Shown here: positions 24,957-32,969 of the stretch, piece by piece
Numbering within the stretch: the stretch's first letter is position 1
Layout of the letters: the number at the start of each line of letters is the position of its first letter
NCBI GenBank assembly: GCA_947571515.1
Contig: CANOYI010000008.1
Span: 1 to 32,989, forward strand
DNA from: an uncultured Clostridium sp.
GTDB lineage: Bacteria; Bacillota; Clostridia; TANB77; CAG-508
Reading direction: 5' to 3'
DNA length: 32,989 nt
Notes under the pieces: model-generated
Database searches by the model: none
What the model was told of the DNA's origin: nothing
What the model saw: the letters and a program-made list of their open reading frames with translations, nothing else
Position numbers and translations under genes: made by a program

Positions 24957-25295
24957 ATGGCATTAGATTATACAGTAATTGGTCAAAGGATTAAGCAAGC
25001 AAGACTTGCAAAAAATTTAACACAAGAAGATTTAGCAGAACAAATTGATATTTCTGTTGCGTTTTTAAGTAGAGTAGAAAGAGGAAATTCTCATATAAAT
25101 TTAAAAAGATTAAATCAATTATGTGGCTTATTAGATGTTACTGAAGGTTACGTTTTAAATGGTGCTTCTAGCAGTTCTAAAAACTATTTGAATAAAGAAT
25201 TCTCTGAATTAATAAAAGGGTGTTCTGCAGAAAAGCAAAAACTAATCTATAATGTAGCAAAAGCTATAGTCGAAACAGATTTTGAAACAGAATAA
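24957..25295 (+). CDS. XRE-family helix-turn-helix regulator
   Basis: A 112-residue DNA-binding protein. The HTH covers about residues 6-62: IGQRIKQARLAKNLTQEDLA, then QIDISVAFLSRVERG with the recognition helix, then LKRLNQLCGLLDVT. The C-terminal half is a short helical region rich in Glu and Lys, probably for dimerisation. The ATG at 24957 (MALDYTVIG) is preferred to an in-frame ATG nine codons upstream because the homology begins there; the upstream GAAGGGATGG is a fair ribosome binding site. A terminator follows, so it is monocistronic. It lies upstream of pflB, but regulation of pflB is only a guess. Confidence 0.85.
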   Translation: MALDYTVIGQRIKQARLAKNLTQEDLAEQIDISVAFLSRVERGNSHINLKRLNQLCGLLDVTEGYVLNGASSSSKNYLNKEFSELIKGCSAEKQKLIYNVAKAIVETDFETE

Positions 25296-25304
25296 AATAT
25301 AGGT

Positions 25305-25336
25305 AAAAAACCAATGTTAAAGTATTGGTTTTTTTT
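25305..25336 (+). terminator. Terminator after the XRE gene
   Basis: AAAACCAAT pairs with ATTGGTTTT around an 8-base loop and runs into eight T residues, ten bases after the stop codon. Confidence 0.85.
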
Positions 25337-25436
25337 ATTACTGTTTGTAAGCTTCCGGCTAAGCCATAGGATAATTACTACCATATATATTAATTAAAGA
25401 ATATAATAAAATTTTAATAAATTGTAATGTTAAATA

Positions 25437-25465
25437 TTGCTAATATTTTTTACATATGTTATGAT
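25437..25465 (+). promoter_or_regulatory. Probable promoter of pflB-pflA
   Basis: TTGCTA (25437-25442) and TATGAT (25460-25465) are 17 bases apart, about 55 bases before the pflB start. GATAAT three bases downstream is an alternative -10. Confidence 0.5.
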
Positions 25466-25520
25466 AATATTTGGCAAAAATGTTAATAATAAGAATATAT
25501 ATTGATAAGGAGGAAAACAA

Positions 25521-27758
25521 ATGAAATTTGAACAATGGAAAGGATTTAACTTAGGAGATTGGCAAGATGAGATAAATGTTAGAGATTTCATTCAAAAAAA
25601 CTATACCCCATATGAAGGAGATGATAGTTTCTTAGTAGAAGCTACCCAAAAAACAAAACAATTATGGAATGAAGTATTAGAATTATACAAAAAGGAACAT
25701 GATGTGCCTGGTAATGTTTTAGACATTGATACCAAAACAGCATCTATGATTGCTAGCCATGAAGCAGGTTACATCAACAAAGATTTAGAAGATATTGTTG
25801 GGCTACAAACAGATAGCCCCTTAAAAAGAGCTATTATGCCATTTGGTGGAATTAGAATTGTAGAAAAATCTTGTGAAGCCTATGGAAGAAAAGTTGACCC
25901 TGAAACAGATGAAATTTTCCATAAATATAGAAAAACTCACAATGATGGTGTATTTAGTGTTTATACACCAGATATTAGAGCTGCTAGAAGTTCCCATTTA
26001 ATCACCGGTCTTCCTGATGGTTATGGTCGTGGAAGAATTATTGGAGATTACAGAAGAGTTGCTTTATACGGTGTAGATACTTTAATCGAAGAAAAGAAAG
26101 AAGAACTATCTGTTCTAAATGTAGATGAAATGACAGAATCTGTGATTCGTGAAAGAGAAGAAATCAGTGAACAAATCAATGCTTTAAATGAATTGAAAGT
26201 AATGGCTTCTAAATATGGATTTGATATTGCTAATCCAGCATCAAACGCAAAAGAAGCTGTCCAATGGTTATATTTTGGTTATCTAGCAGCTATCAAAGAT
26301 CAAAACGGTGCTGCTATGAGTATCGGAAGAACCTCAAGTTTCTTAGATATTTATTTTGAAAGAGATTTAAAAAATGGTATCTTAACCGAAGCAGAAGCAC
26401 AAGAAATTATGGATCATTTTGTTATGAAATTAAGATTAGTACGTTTCTTAAGGACACCTGAATACAATGAACTATTTAGTGGAGACCCTGTATGGGTAAC
26501 CGAAAGTATTGGAGGTATGGGAATTGACGGAAGAACCCTAGTTACCAAAAACTCTTTTAGAATTCTTCATACCCTTGAAACCTTAGGTCCTGCGCCAGAG
26601 CCAAATTTAACCGTTTTATGGTCTACACGATTGCCAGAAGGATTTAAAAGATATACTACTAAGTTATCTATTCATACATCATCTATTCAATATGAAAACG
26701 ACGACTTAATGAGAATTACATTAGGAGATGACTATGGTATTGCTTGTTGTGTGTCACCAATGAAAATAGGAAAACAAATGCAATTCTTCGGTGCAAGAGC
26801 AAACTTAGCCAAAACATTATTATATGCTATCAATGGTGGTAGAGACGCTATAACAGGAAAACAAGTTGCACCAACCTTTAAACCAATCACTTCTGAATAT
26901 CTAGATTATGATGAAGTGATGGAAAAATTCAATCAAATGATGGATTATGTAGCAAAAATCTATATTAAGGCATTAAATATCATTCATTATATGCATGATA
27001 AATATTCTTATGAAGCCATTGAAATGGCATTACATGACAGAGAAATCATTCGTACTATGGCTTGTGGAATCGCTGGTCTATCTGTCGTTGCTGATTCTTT
27101 ATCAGCTATCAAATATGCTAAAGTAAAAGTCGTTCGTGATGAAACAGGTTTAGCAATCGATTATCTAATAGAAGGTGACTTTCCCAAATTTGGAAATGAT
27201 GACGATAGAGTCGACCAAATTGCAGTTGATATAGTAAAAACCTTTATGAATAAATTAAGAAAACATCAAACCTATCGAAACGCAAAACACACCTTATCCA
27301 TCTTAACCATTACTTCTAACGTAGTTTATGGTAAAGCAACTGGAAATACACCAGATGGAAGAAGAGCAGGAGAACCATTTGGACCTGGAGCCAATCCTTT
27401 ACATGGAAGAGACACCAATGGTGCTTTGGCTGTTATGAACTCCATTGCAAAATTACCATTTGACTCTGCTGAAGACGGAATCTCTTATACTTTCTCTATC
27501 ACACCTGGAACACTTGGAAAATCAGAAGATGAAAGAGTTACTAACTTAGTTAATATGTTAGATGGCTATTTTGCCCAAACAGGACATCATATTAATGTCA
27601 ATGTATTTGATAGAGGCTTACTAGAAGATGCTATGGAACATCCAGAAAAATATCCTCAATTAACCATCAGAGTTTCTGGATATGCTGTAAACTTCACAAA
27701 ACTAACAAGAGAACAACAATTGGACGTTATTAATAGAACCATCCATGAAAAAATTTAA
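25521..27758 (+). CDS. pflB: Formate C-acetyltransferase (pyruvate formate-lyase)
   Basis: A 745-residue glycyl-radical enzyme converting pyruvate and CoA to acetyl-CoA and formate. The catalytic pair Cys409-Cys410 sits in [11 protein letters not shown]. The glycyl-radical motif [12 protein letters not shown] is near the C-terminus, with the radical Gly at 720, so the enzyme is intact. The start has AAGGAGG ten bases upstream. Length is close to the E. coli enzyme (760). Its activase gene pflA follows after an inserted palindromic element. AdhE, encoded nearby, consumes the acetyl-CoA. No in-frame CGG occurs in its 745 codons. Confidence 0.97.
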   Translation: MKFEQWKGFNLGDWQDEINVRDFIQKNYTPYEGDDSFLVEATQKTKQLWNEVLELYKKEHDVPGNVLDIDTKTASMIASHEAGYINKDLEDIVGLQTDSPLKRAIMPFGGIRIVEKSCEAYGRKVDPETDEIFHKYRKTHNDGVFSVYTPDIRAARSSHLITGLPDGYGRGRIIGDYRRVALYGVDTLIEEKKEELSVLNVDEMTESVIREREEISEQINALNELKVMASKYGFDIANPASNAKEAVQWLYFGYLAAIKDQNGAAMSIGRTSSFLDIYFERDLKNGILTEAEAQEIMDHFVMKLRLVRFLRTPEYNELFSGDPVWVTESIGGMGIDGRTLVTKNSFRILHTLETLGPAPEPNLTVLWSTRLPEGFKRYTTKLSIHTSSIQYENDDLMRITLGDDYGIACCVSPMKIGKQMQFFGARANLAKTLLYAINGGRDAITGKQVAPTFKPITSEYLDYDEVMEKFNQMMDYVAKIYIKALNIIHYMHDKYSYEAIEMALHDREIIRTMACGIAGLSVVADSLSAIKYAKVKVVRDETGLAIDYLIEGDFPKFGNDDDRVDQIAVDIVKTFMNKLRKHQTYRNAKHTLSILTITSNVVYGKATGNTPDGRRAGEPFGPGANPLHGRDTNGALAVMNSIAKLPFDSAEDGISYTFSITPGTLGKSEDERVTNLVNMLDGYFAQTGHHINVNVFDRGLLEDAMEHPEKYPQLTIRVSGYAVNFTKLTREQQLDVINRTIHEKI

Positions 27759-27771
27759 CATATCGGGATTA

Positions 27772-27886
27772 GGGGGACGTTCCTCAAAATCCCTGTTTTA
27801 GGAAATTGAGGGACATCCTTTAACTAAAATTATTTAAGGAGTGTCCCTTAATTCCGCTTTTAGGGATTTTAAGGAACGTCCCCTAT
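27772..27886. repeat. REPIN-like inverted pair between pflB and pflA
   Basis: The left arm (27772-27802) starts GGGGGACGTTCCTCAAAATC; the right arm (27856-27886) is its approximate reverse complement, ending GGAACGTCCCCTA. An inner stem of AGGGA with TCCCT surrounds the GGGACG core. The element is inside the pflB-pflA operon; the pflA ribosome binding site lies just beyond it. Confidence 0.75.
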
Positions 27887-27906
27887 TCCCTAAAAAGGAG
27901 AAAAAA

Positions 27907-28641
27907 ATGGAAAAAAAAGATTTAAGATATTATGCTAAAGTTCACTCCATAGAATCTTTTGGTACTGTAGATGGACCAGGAATTCGATTTGTACTTTTCT
28001 TGCAAGGCTGTCATTTAGAATGTAAATACTGTCACAATCGTGACACTTGGGATATGAATAGCGGAAACTATAAATCACTAGATGATATTTTTGATAAAAT
28101 TATGAGATATAAAAATTACATTTGTCCCAATCGGTGGCGTTACTGTTACAGGTGGAGAGCCTCTTTTACAAGTTAAGTTTTTGATTGAACTATTTACTCG
28201 GGTTAAAAGAGCAAAACATTCATACTTGTATTGATACTTCACGGTATGGTTGCTTTAACAGATGATATCAAAAAAGTATTATCTTTGACAGATTTAGTTT
28301 TATTAGATATTAAACATATCAATGACGAGAAAAGTAAAGAATTAGTTGGTTTTTCTAATAAATTAGAGTTAGCATTTGCTAGGTATTTAAGCGATCACAA
28401 TATCCCTATTTGGATTCGACAGGTTTTAGTTCCTGGTTATACAGATGACGAACAAGACTTATTAAAATTAAAAGATTTCATTGCCAGTTTAAAAACAGTT
28501 CAAAAAATTGAAATTCTTCCTTATCATGATATGGGAAAGTTTAAATGGAAAAAACTTGGCTTTGATTACGCTTTAGAGAATACTAGAAATGCCAATTCAA
28601 ATGATGTTGAAAAAGCCAAAAAAATCTTAGAAATTAGCTAA
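27907..28641 (+). CDS. pflA: Pyruvate formate-lyase activating enzyme, read through three +1 shifts at CGG
   Basis: A radical SAM enzyme that installs the glycyl radical on PflB. The start MEKKDLRYYAKVHSIESFGT follows AAGGAG; the radical SAM cluster motif is CHLECKYCHNRD (CxxxCxxC). Uninterrupted translation stops after 89 residues. Three in-frame CGG codons (28132-28134, 28199-28201, 28242-28244) each break the frame, and skipping each C restores it: after the first GGVTVTGGEPLLQ, after the second LKEQNIHTCIDTS, after the third GMVALTDDIKK. The corrected protein has 243 residues, the family norm, with Gly76, Gly98 and Gly112 at the junctions. GGVTV and DTSG are conserved glycine positions. 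The rest, VLLDIKHI to EILPYHDMGKFKW, is intact. Confidence 0.9.
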
Positions 28642-28862
28642 AAAGATTGCCAAGAGGGACGAACCTTTTTGGCAATTTTAATATTTTCTAAAAAGGTTAT
28701 TATATTTTTTATGTAGCAACATTTCGGGGGGACCAACAAGCTACAGTCTGTTAAGTATTTACAGACTGTGTGACGTTGGGAGTTGCAAATAAAAAATATA
28801 ATAACCTTTTATTAACTATTTAAAAGATTGCCAAAAAGGTTCGTCCCTCTTGGCAATCTTTT
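28641..28862. repeat. Nested inverted repeats between convergent genes
   Basis: The outer arms are 36 bases (28641-28676 and 28827-28862) with a TTGCCA/TGGCAA stem around GGGACGAACC. Inside lie perfect 22-base arms (28691-28712 and 28789-28810). The innermost 76 bases pair as GCAAC (28716) with GTTGC (28782), CCAAC (28733) with GTTGG (28775), and ACAGTCTGT (28743) with ACAGACTGT (28761). The element exactly fills the gap between the stop codons of pflA and the next gene. It has no coding capacity. Confidence 0.8.
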
Positions 28863-29797
28863 TACATTCCTAATAATTTTAGTTCAATATTTTCCATCTT
28901 ATATTTACCATCTACTAACTTAAATTCTACTAAGGTTTCTTCCAAAGTTTCCTTATTTTGTCTCAAATCAGTACTAAAATACAATTTTATTTGTGGTATT
29001 TCTACTCTATTTTTTACAATTTCTTTAAAAGATTCTGCCATATGCTTTTCGTCTTCACAAATTAATATTAATTGTGGCATACCAGTAAATCCTGAATCTC
29101 CTGCTACAAAATTTTCATAAAATTCTTTATATAGTCTCATCTTCTCTACAATTTTCTTTTGCCAGTCATCTTCTCTACGAATTACTTCAAAAACAAATTG
29201 AATGGATTTACGGTTTTTGGTTAATTTTACACTTCCTCCTGTTGCCTTAAAGATCTTCCCTGTTACTTTTGCTGTAATAGCAGGTTTTACAACATAACTA
29301 TCAAAAGCTTTTACCTTTCTTAAATAGGCAATTAATGTTTGATTACCAGCCAATCTTTTTTTAATCATTGGAACTGGTTTTGTATTATCAGATGGTTGCC
29401 ATTTACATTCAATTTCCTTTGAATTCAATAAATATTTTCCCATCTTTTCTAGACAATAAATTCTATAAATTCCTTTTCCCTCATCAGAAGTAAAATAATA
29501 TCTTGTCAATATTTTAGATTTTACAAGTTGGTCTAACTTATTATTCAATTTATCTTGAGATTTTGGGTCAATTCCTTTAATCTCTAGCATTTGATATAAT
29601 TGTCTTGATGTAATAAATTCAAATTCATTTACTAATTCTAAAATAGCAAAATGAATTTCATTAATATGTCCTATGTCAATCTTATGTACAATTTGATTCA
29701 TGGATACATATCCATCTTTTCCATCAAATGTCTTGATTTCACCCTCTCTAATAGCAAAAGGTGATACTTGTGCTTTAATTTGGTTATCTTCAACCAT
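28862..29797 (-). CDS. Winged-helix protein, possibly replication-relaxation-like
   Basis: A 311-residue soluble protein I cannot assign with confidence. Residues about 45-115 look like a winged helix: HFAILELVNEFEFITSRQLYQ, then LNNKLDQLVKSKILTRYYF, with a GIYRIYCLEKMGKYLL strand region. The C-terminal part (about 145-300) alternates strands and helices (SIQFVFEVIRRE, MPQLILICEDEKHMAES). The arrangement is reminiscent of replication-relaxation (PF13814) proteins of plasmids and integrative elements, but no catalytic motif is visible. It starts 12 bases after the S1-domain gene behind GGAGGG, so it is cotranscribed with it. It is convergent with pflA. Confidence 0.6.
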   Translation of the reverse strand: MVEDNQIKAQVSPFAIREGEIKTFDGKDGYVSMNQIVHKIDIGHINEIHFAILELVNEFEFITSRQLYQMLEIKGIDPKSQDKLNNKLDQLVKSKILTRYYFTSDEGKGIYRIYCLEKMGKYLLNSKEIECKWQPSDNTKPVPMIKKRLAGNQTLIAYLRKVKAFDSYVVKPAITAKVTGKIFKATGGSVKLTKNRKSIQFVFEVIRREDDWQKKIVEKMRLYKEFYENFVAGDSGFTGMPQLILICEDEKHMAESFKEIVKNRVEIPQIKLYFSTDLRQNKETLEETLVEFKLVDGKYKMENIELKLLGM

Positions 29798-29809
29798 TTC
29801 AAATCCCTC

Positions 29810-30613
29810 CTATACAATTAATAATTTTATCTTTTTTCTTTGGTTATCTATTTTCTTAATATAGACATCTACTGGTTGTCCATATGTAAGACCTTCTTGA
29901 TATTCTGCCATTCCTACTAAATTGGGTGTTAGTTCAATAAAAATACCATTTTTGTTTTTCTCTGTTTCTCTAACAATTCCTTTGACTCTAGCACCTGGCA
30001 TAAATTTTTCTGCATTTTCTTCCCACGTTCCTAACATCTCTTTATAGGATAAAATAACTTTACCAGTAGTTTTCTCTATCGATTTTACCACAACTTCTAC
30101 TTTTTGTCCAATTTTTAATCTTTCGTAAGGTGTTTTGATTCTTGCAATCGATAAATCTTCGATATATACAAGTCCTACTACTCCTCCACCAATTTCAATA
30201 AAAGCTCCATATGGTTTTATACTTTTGACAATTCCTGTTACTCTTACGCCTTCTTTTAATTCACTTTTTACCCATTCCAACGCTTCTTCTTGCACTTTTT
30301 TTCTGGATATAACTATATTATTTTCATCTTTTGCTTCTTTTATTTTAAATTGCACAAATTTATGAACTTTACCTGTGCATAAGTTGGTTCTTGGCAATCC
30401 TTCTTCTCCTATATTGATTGCTTCCACTTCTTGTCTTGGCATGATGCCAGTTAAACCATTTTCAAACTGAATATACAAGTTATAATTGTCATCACATTCT
30501 TTTACTAGTCCTTGTAGTGTTTGATTTGTTTGTATATAGTTATTTATATTATTCTGATCTAATGGCGTAATTTCATTATTCCATCCTTCTGGCTTGAATT
30601 TTAATGAATTCAT
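29810..30613 (-). CDS. S1 RNA-binding domain protein
   Basis: A 267-residue protein with three S1-like OB-fold repeats: about 33-103 (QGLVKECDDNYNLYIQF, GLTGIMPRQE), about 120-190 (VTGIVKSIKPYGAFIEIGGG, LVYIEDLS) and about 205-265 (VKGIVRETEKNKNGIFIEL, LVGMAEYQEG). The middle repeat is the best match to the S1 consensus. Clostridia often carry such short S1-like proteins outside the ribosomal S1 gene; RNA binding is likely, the target unknown. It has its own promoter and heads a two-gene unit with the winged-helix gene. Confidence 0.85.
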   Translation of the reverse strand: MNSLKFKPEGWNNEITPLDQNNINNYIQTNQTLQGLVKECDDNYNLYIQFENGLTGIMPRQEVEAINIGEEGLPRTNLCTGKVHKFVQFKIKEAKDENNIVISRKKVQEEALEWVKSELKEGVRVTGIVKSIKPYGAFIEIGGGVVGLVYIEDLSIARIKTPYERLKIGQKVEVVVKSIEKTTGKVILSYKEMLGTWEENAEKFMPGARVKGIVRETEKNKNGIFIELTPNLVGMAEYQEGLTYGQPVDVYIKKIDNQRKKIKLLIV

Positions 30614-30648
30614 TGGTTCCTTTTTCTCCTTTTTCCTTTGTTTGTTTT

Positions 30649-30677
30649 ATTATATATGTTTTATATTTTATTTTCAA
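30649..30677 (-). promoter_or_regulatory. Promoter of the S1-domain gene
   Basis: On the minus strand TTGAAA (30677-30672) and TATAAT (30654-30649) are 17 bases apart, about 36 bases before the ATG. Confidence 0.75.
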
Positions 30678-30683
30678 TATTCT

Positions 30684-31400
30684 TTAGGATAAAATTTTAT
30701 TTATCTCATTTTTAGTTAGGTATCTCCATTTTCCTAATGGCAAATCTTTTACCGTTATTCCTGATATCTTGCTTCTGTGCAAGGCTAATACCTTATGTCC
30801 AACTACCTCACACATTTTACGAACTTGCCTATTCTTTCCTTCATGTATTGTAATTTCTAACCTAGATTGTTCTTTTTCTTCCTCTATTTTTAAAATTCTG
30901 ACTTTGGCTGGTCTTGTGGTATAATCCTCTATTTTTACACCTTTTTTTAACATTTCTACTTTTTCTTTTGTAATCATTCCTTTTATCGTAACTGTATAAG
31001 TTTTTTCTATTTCATGTTTAGGATGTGTTACTTGATACACAAAATCTCCATCATTTGTTAGTATTAAGGCTCCTGATGTGTACATATCTAATCTTCCCAC
31101 TGGAACAATCCTATGCTTCACCTTTACTAAATCTAAAACAGAATCTCTATTAAATTGATCTTTTACTGTTGTTACATAACCAATTGGTTTATTCAATAAA
31201 ATATAAACTTTTTCATTTTCTATTGTTATTTTTTTTCCTTCATATTGTACTTGATCCTTTTCTGGATTTATTTTCGTTCCAAGCTCTGTCACAACTTTAT
31301 CATTCACTTTGATTTTGCCTTGCTTTATCAATGTTTCTGCCTTTCTTCTAGAGGCAATTCCCGCTTCTGCTAAATACTTTTGTAATCTCATTTCTTTCAA
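30684..31400 (-). CDS. rluB: rRNA pseudouridine synthase, RsuA/RluB family
   Basis: A 238-residue enzyme that isomerises a uridine in rRNA. The N-terminal S4 domain (about 4-50) reads MRLQKYLAEAGIASRRKAE and continues to VNDKVVTELG. The catalytic domain has YVTTVKDQFNRDSV, the catalytic Asp in GRLDMYTSGALILTNDGDF, and ITIHEGKNRQVRKMCE. The TTG at 31400 has GGAGG seven bases upstream, and this TTG overlaps the shifted rluD stop (TTGA). The ATG at 31391 is the alternative start, three codons in. The 16S versus 23S target cannot be decided, though RluB is usual for this branch. Confidence 0.88.
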   Translation of the reverse strand: MKEMRLQKYLAEAGIASRRKAETLIKQGKIKVNDKVVTELGTKINPEKDQVQYEGKKITIENEKVYILLNKPIGYVTTVKDQFNRDSVLDLVKVKHRIVPVGRLDMYTSGALILTNDGDFVYQVTHPKHEIEKTYTVTIKGMITKEKVEMLKKGVKIEDYTTRPAKVRILKIEEEKEQSRLEITIHEGKNRQVRKMCEVVGHKVLALHRSKISGITVKDLPLGKWRYLTKNEINKILS

Positions 31401-32315
31401 ATTTCTTCCTCCATCCCCAAAATCATCGCTTGGAAATACTCTGGTAATTCTGCTTCCAAAACCATCTCTTTCCCTGTTATTGGATGTTTAAATTTTAAAC
31501 TTTTAGCATGCAAACACTGTCCCCCGAATTCCCCACTCATTTTTTCCATTAGAATATACCATATCTCCTAGTATGGGATAGCCAATCTGTGATAAATGCA
31601 CTCTAATTTGGTGAGTTCTTCCTGTTTCTATTCTTACTTCTAATAGTGTACAATTGTGTTTTGAAAATCTTTCTATTACCTTAAAATGGGTAATTGCCTC
31701 TTTTCCATTTTTCGTTACTGCCATTTTCTTTCTATCTTTTGTACTTCTTCCAATTGGCATATTGATCGTTGCTTCGTTCTCTTTGACCATTCCTCTTACC
31801 ATTGCTATATAAGTTTTTTGGACTTCATGATTTTTTATTTGTTCACTTAAATTAATATGTGCTTTATCATTTTTAGCAACGATTAAAATTCCCGAAGTAT
31901 CTTTATCAATTCGATGCACAATTCCTGGTCTTATCTCCCCTCCAATACCTGATAAAGACTCTTTACAAATTGCCATAATAGCATTTACTAGAGTTCCATC
32001 TGGGTTTCCATTTGCTGGATGTACCACCATTCCTTTTGGCTTATTTACAACAATAATATCTTTGTCTTCATAGATAATTTCGATTGGAATGTCTTGTGCT
32101 TTTAATTCAATTTCTTTTGGTTTTTCTTCTTCTACTGTTATTTCATCGCTCTTATGTATTTTATAAGATGGTTTCATTTTTTTGCCATTTACCAAAATCT
32201 TCTCTTCTTCCATTAATCTCTGCACAGCTACTCTAGAAAGTCCCTCTTTTTTCTTTGTTAAATAGCTATCAATTCGGTTATTCGCTTCCTCTTTGCTTAC
32301 TACAAAAATCTCCAA
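31397..32315 (-). CDS. rluD: RluA-family pseudouridine synthase, read through a +1 shift at CGG
   Basis: A large-subunit rRNA pseudouridine synthase (YlyB/RluD branch). The S4 domain covers about residues 12-75. The catalytic domain has IVVNKPKGMVVHPA, the catalytic Asp in HRIDKDTSGILIVAKND and RTHQIRVHLSQIGYPILGD. The uninterrupted frame breaks at codon 264, CGG (31526-31524), leaving 270 residues with a nonsense end. Skipping the C gives GQCLHAKSLKFKHPITGKEM, the normal family C-terminus, to a TGA at 31399-31397. The full protein has 305 residues, the usual length, and its stop overlaps the next gene's TTG start by one base pattern TTGA. The start is TTG. The gene follows lspA, a common synteny. 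Confidence 0.9.
31405..31426. repeat. Single REP remnant at the rluD 3' end
   Basis: TTCCTCCATCCCCAAAATCAT matches the arm of the element at 23461-23580 except for one base. It encodes the last residues of shifted RluD and supplies the GGAGG ribosome binding site of the next gene. Confidence 0.6.
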
Positions 32316-32403
32316 ACCTTGCTACATTCCTTTCATTATTGAATTTTAAAAATTTCATCTATTTTTTATGAAGTAGATTAAACTTCAAATTGATACTAAT
32401 TCC

Positions 32404-32919
32404 TTACTGTTTATTTTGATCTTTCAAACCATTCTTTTTCTTTTTACTGTTCCATTCCTTCACGGTAAACGAAGCAAAAATAGCAGCTACTGATACCCAT
32501 CCAATTATCACAAATAAATCTGCTATATTAAAAACTGGTAAATTTACAACTTGTCCGAAATCCATAAACTCTGTCACATAACCTCTTAATAACTTATCAA
32601 TTACATTTGAAATGCCACCTGCTACAATAAAACTCAAGAATATTTTTAACTTTTTATCTACAAACTCATTTTGCGTTGTAATAAATTTAAAAATAACACC
32701 TAAAACAATAAGATTTGTTAGTACATACATAATCGTGGAATTAGACCCTATCCCATAAGCTGCACTATTATTTTCATTAACTTTAAAATTCAATATTCCA
32801 GAAATGATACTAATTTCTCCAATACTTTGAACCCAAATTTTAAGTGCTTGGTCAATCAAAATTATTATAACTACTATACTAATTAATAAGATAGATTCTT
32901 TTGTCCATTTTTTGTTCAT
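32404..32919 (-). CDS. lspA: Lipoprotein signal peptidase (signal peptidase II)
   Basis: A 171-residue membrane aspartic protease that cleaves prolipoprotein signal peptides. Four membrane helices are visible (about 10-30, 60-80, 90-108 and 130-155). Marks are the N-terminal DQALKIWV, the NENNSAAYGI segment, the first catalytic Asp in GGISNVIDKLLRG and the second in PVFNIADLFVIIG. The C-terminus is a short basic tail. AAGGAAGG precedes the ATG. It lies upstream of rluD, the conserved lspA-rluD order in Firmicutes. Confidence 0.95.
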   Translation of the reverse strand: MNKKWTKESILLISIVVIIILIDQALKIWVQSIGEISIISGILNFKVNENNSAAYGIGSNSTIMYVLTNLIVLGVIFKFITTQNEFVDKKLKIFLSFIVAGGISNVIDKLLRGYVTEFMDFGQVVNLPVFNIADLFVIIGWVSVAAIFASFTVKEWNSKKKKNGLKDQNKQ

Positions 32920-32937
32920 TTTTGCTTCCTTCCTTTC

Positions 32938-32969
32938 GTCCCCACTGGTTCCGGGTTTAAATGGGGACG
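32938..32969. repeat. Short GGGGACG palindrome at the window edge
   Basis: CGTCCCCA (32938-32945) and TGGGGACG (32962-32969) are inverted around a 16-base loop. The right side continues as TTTCTTATTTTT, like the element at 10498. It lies just upstream of lspA and may be truncated by the window end. Confidence 0.6.

Noticed and set aside
25340..25520. Rex operator upstream of pflB
   Set aside because: TTG and TTAATAA fragments exist, but no palindrome close to the Rex consensus.
27841..27906. 22-codon extension of pflA
   Set aside because: It is translated from the palindromic element; the ATG at 27907 has a strong ribosome binding site and begins the homology.
28231..28641. Separate gene for the C-terminal half of PflA
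   Set aside because: It has no ribosome binding site and a non-ATG start, and joins the N-terminal half in frame after the CGG shifts.
2910..31526. CGG frame breaks as ordinary pseudogene decay or sequencing error
   Set aside because: All six breaks are the same event at the same codon, no other indel or premature stop appears in the four genes, and essential-type motifs continue intact after each one.
2910..31526. CGG simply reassigned to another amino acid or stop
   Set aside because: Reassignment keeps the frame, whereas here the conserved sequence continues only in the +1 frame at every site.
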